This document shows, one piece after another, positions 62,703 through 64,000 of a stretch of 64,000 nt of DNA (its first letter is position 1; every line of letters starts with the position of its first letter). Below the pieces are notes generated by a model, which saw only the letters and a program-made list of their open reading frames with translations, was not told the DNA's origin and made no database searches. A program made the position numbers and the translations under genes. This DNA comes from Candidatus Polarisedimenticola svalbardensis (GTDB lineage Bacteria > Acidobacteriota > Polarisedimenticolia > Polarisedimenticolales > Polarisedimenticolaceae): positions 1-64,000 of the forward strand of contig JACXWD010000001.1 in assembly GCA_014764515.1 (NCBI GenBank), read 5' to 3'.

Positions 62703-64000
62703 ATCATTTGCACCGTTCCCAGCATCCGCTCCCAGCCTTCTCCCGATCCGGCCGCCTGGGGCACAAGGCGGAATCCGCCCCCGGTCTTGGAGCGGAACAG
62801 CCTGGCGCCTCTGCGGTTCCGCCACGCTTCGAGAGCCCGGAAGCGGCCCGGGCGCGGGATCGGCTCCCAGCCGCCGTCAGCCGGGTCGAACGCCGTGAAC
62901 CAGGCCTCGTTTACCCGCTCCAGGATCCCGCACAGCTCCCCTTCCTTGTCGAACATCCGGACCGGGAAGCCGTCACGGGTGCGGAGGGCGTTGACCGGGT
63001 ACCAGCCCACCGGTATTTCGATCCGGAGGCCGGGCACCGAGAGATACCCTTCCATCCAGGGGGTCTCCTTGCGCTGGGATCCGGTCAACCGCTCAAAGGT
63101 GATACCGAACCGTTCCGCTGGATCCAGTGGAGGCGGCGCAGGGGGCCGACCGGCGGTCCTGATCGTGGTCGGCAGCCAGAACAGCGCCTCGGATTGCCGG
63201 CCCTCCAGCATCGGGAACCCGATTTCCAGGGATGTTCCCGGGAACGCCAGGCGGAAAACCAGCCACTCCCCTTCGAAACCGTTCTCCCGCCACCTTGCGG
63301 CGGTGGCGGCGGTGGCGCCGGTACGATCCCGGACCACGTCGAAATCCTGTATCGCCAGCCGCTCACCGGCACGCACACCGGCGGGCAACCGTGTGGAACG
63401 GGGCCATTCCGGGTCAGCGCCGTTCACGCCTGCCACGTAGCCGGCCCGTTCCCAATCCCCGACTACCACCAGGTCACCGTCACGGTCGGTGAACCTGCCA
63501 CGGATCCAGAGCAAACCGCCAGGCACGGCCAGGGTGGCGCCGGGACCGGAATCGGTGCGCATGGCCCGGAGCCCAGGCGGCAGTCCCAGTGAAAATCCTC
63601 GAGCCAGGGCGGTCTGCCACGGGTCCTCCGCCTCACTGCGGTCACCTGGAGGCATCCCCAGGTCGGGAGGAACTGCGCCTGCCGCCATGGACCGTTGCTC
63701 TAGAGGCCAGGCCTCAACGTTAAGCATGGTGCGGCCCAGCACCGCCTGAAGCTCCATCATCAACCCGGGAACCGCCTCCCGGCCCAGGCCGGCGTTTCCA
63801 GGGAGGAGCAGCGCCCCCAGACGGTACGGCCGCTCCGGCACCCTGCGTTCCACCCAGCGTGCCGGATAGTCACCGGACTCCCCTGCGATCGATCCGTCCC
63901 AGACACAGACGGGACGTCCCTCCGCTCCCGGTCGTGCAGGCTTGAAGGAACCGCCTGAAACCGGCGCCGCCAGGGCGGAGGAACTGCAATCCTCCCCGGC
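62687..64000 (-). CDS. unknown protein, start outside window
   Basis: The frame is open from the stop at 62687 to the right edge with no stop, giving 437 codons; the true start is not visible. It is soluble-looking and rich in Pro, Gly and Trp (GLLWIRGRFTDRDGDLVVVG, WFTAFDPADGGWEPIPRPGR). No family is recognised. An ORF start at 63853 (GTG) would be an internal codon. Confidence 0.65.
   Translation of the reverse strand, partial: AGEDCSSSALAAPVSGGSFKPARPGAEGRPVCVWDGSIAGESGDYPARWVERRVPERPYRLGALLLPGNAGLGREAVPGLMMELQAVLGRTMLNVEAWPLEQRSMAAGAVPPDLGMPPGDRSEAEDPWQTALARGFSLGLPPGLRAMRTDSGPGATLAVPGGLLWIRGRFTDRDGDLVVVGDWERAGYVAGVNGADPEWPRSTRLPAGVRAGERLAIQDFDVVRDRTGATAATAARWRENGFEGEWLVFRLAFPGTSLEIGFPMLEGRQSEALFWLPTTIRTAGRPPAPPPLDPAERFGITFERLTGSQRKETPWMEGYLSVPGLRIEIPVGWYPVNALRTRDGFPVRMFDKEGELCGILERVNEAWFTAFDPADGGWEPIPRPGRFRALEAWRNRRGARLFRSKTGGGFRLVPQAAGSGEGWERMLGTVQMIRPGR

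Overview
The window looks like a 64 kb piece of a GC-rich chromosome from an uncultured Gram-negative (diderm) bacterium. The evidence for a second membrane is a set of signal peptides with lipobox cysteines, a beta-barrel-like outer membrane protein, a LolB-like lipoprotein and an EnvC-type murein hydrolase activator. SpoVG, a class I lysyl-tRNA synthetase, a K+-dependent membrane pyrophosphatase, a 6S RNA of the type seen next to rny in Deltaproteobacteria and Acidobacteriota, and a selenoprotein do not fit the common model phyla. My guess is Acidobacteriota or a neighbouring candidate phylum, but no marker here settles it.

Layout. Positions 1-1524 are an AT-richer, decayed stretch: a DUF2628 gene cut by the window edge, a frameshifted MTH1187/YqgV-type remnant, a truncated membrane/coiled-coil gene and a 91-bp MITE-like element with IS3-like ends. 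On the minus strand follow a biotin-dependent acyl-CoA carboxylase operon (1.5-5.2 kb); an aminotransferase on plus; then minus-strand small membrane proteins, rplI-rpsR-rpsF, hppA, and a long cluster pth-rplY-prs-tRNA-Gln-spoVG-ispE-lolB-like-TPR-S41-envC-phosphodiesterase (9-22 kb). On plus come dnaB-radA and an accessory block (24.8-30.9 kb) of orphan, membrane, lipoprotein and redox genes, including a selenocysteine-containing AhpD-like protein that ordinary annotation would truncate. carA and an MBL hydrolase lie on minus. From 34.2 kb the plus strand holds tRNA-Val-thrS-rpmI-rplT-pheS-pheT-zapB-like-zapA-6S RNA-rny-ymdB-ispA-tlyA-nadK-MFS. A regulator, a CuA-like cupredoxin, class I lysS, envelope genes and mrp follow. 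From 54.9 to 61.0 kb the minus strand carries a tight lysine/diaminopimelate operon asd-lysC-dapB-dapA-dapD-dapC. The window ends with a phosphatase and small secreted or membrane proteins.

How the genes work together. Most of the window is core machinery: translation, lipid and isoprenoid precursors, division, DAP for murein, and replication/recombination. Many neighbours overlap by 1-4 bases, so translational coupling is the rule. The most interesting accessory unit is a coupled trio at 29.4-30.9 kb: a Cys-rich PAS-like protein, an AhpD-like selenoprotein with a CxxU site and a SECIS-like hairpin, and a BP74-like lipoprotein. It may be a thiol/peroxide sensing and detoxifying cassette. Other departures from the norm are an S41 protease homologue that has lost both catalytic residues, a missing infC between thrS and rpmI, a PheT without its tRNA-binding OB domain, and a CuA-like protein in which a metal-binding His is a Cys.
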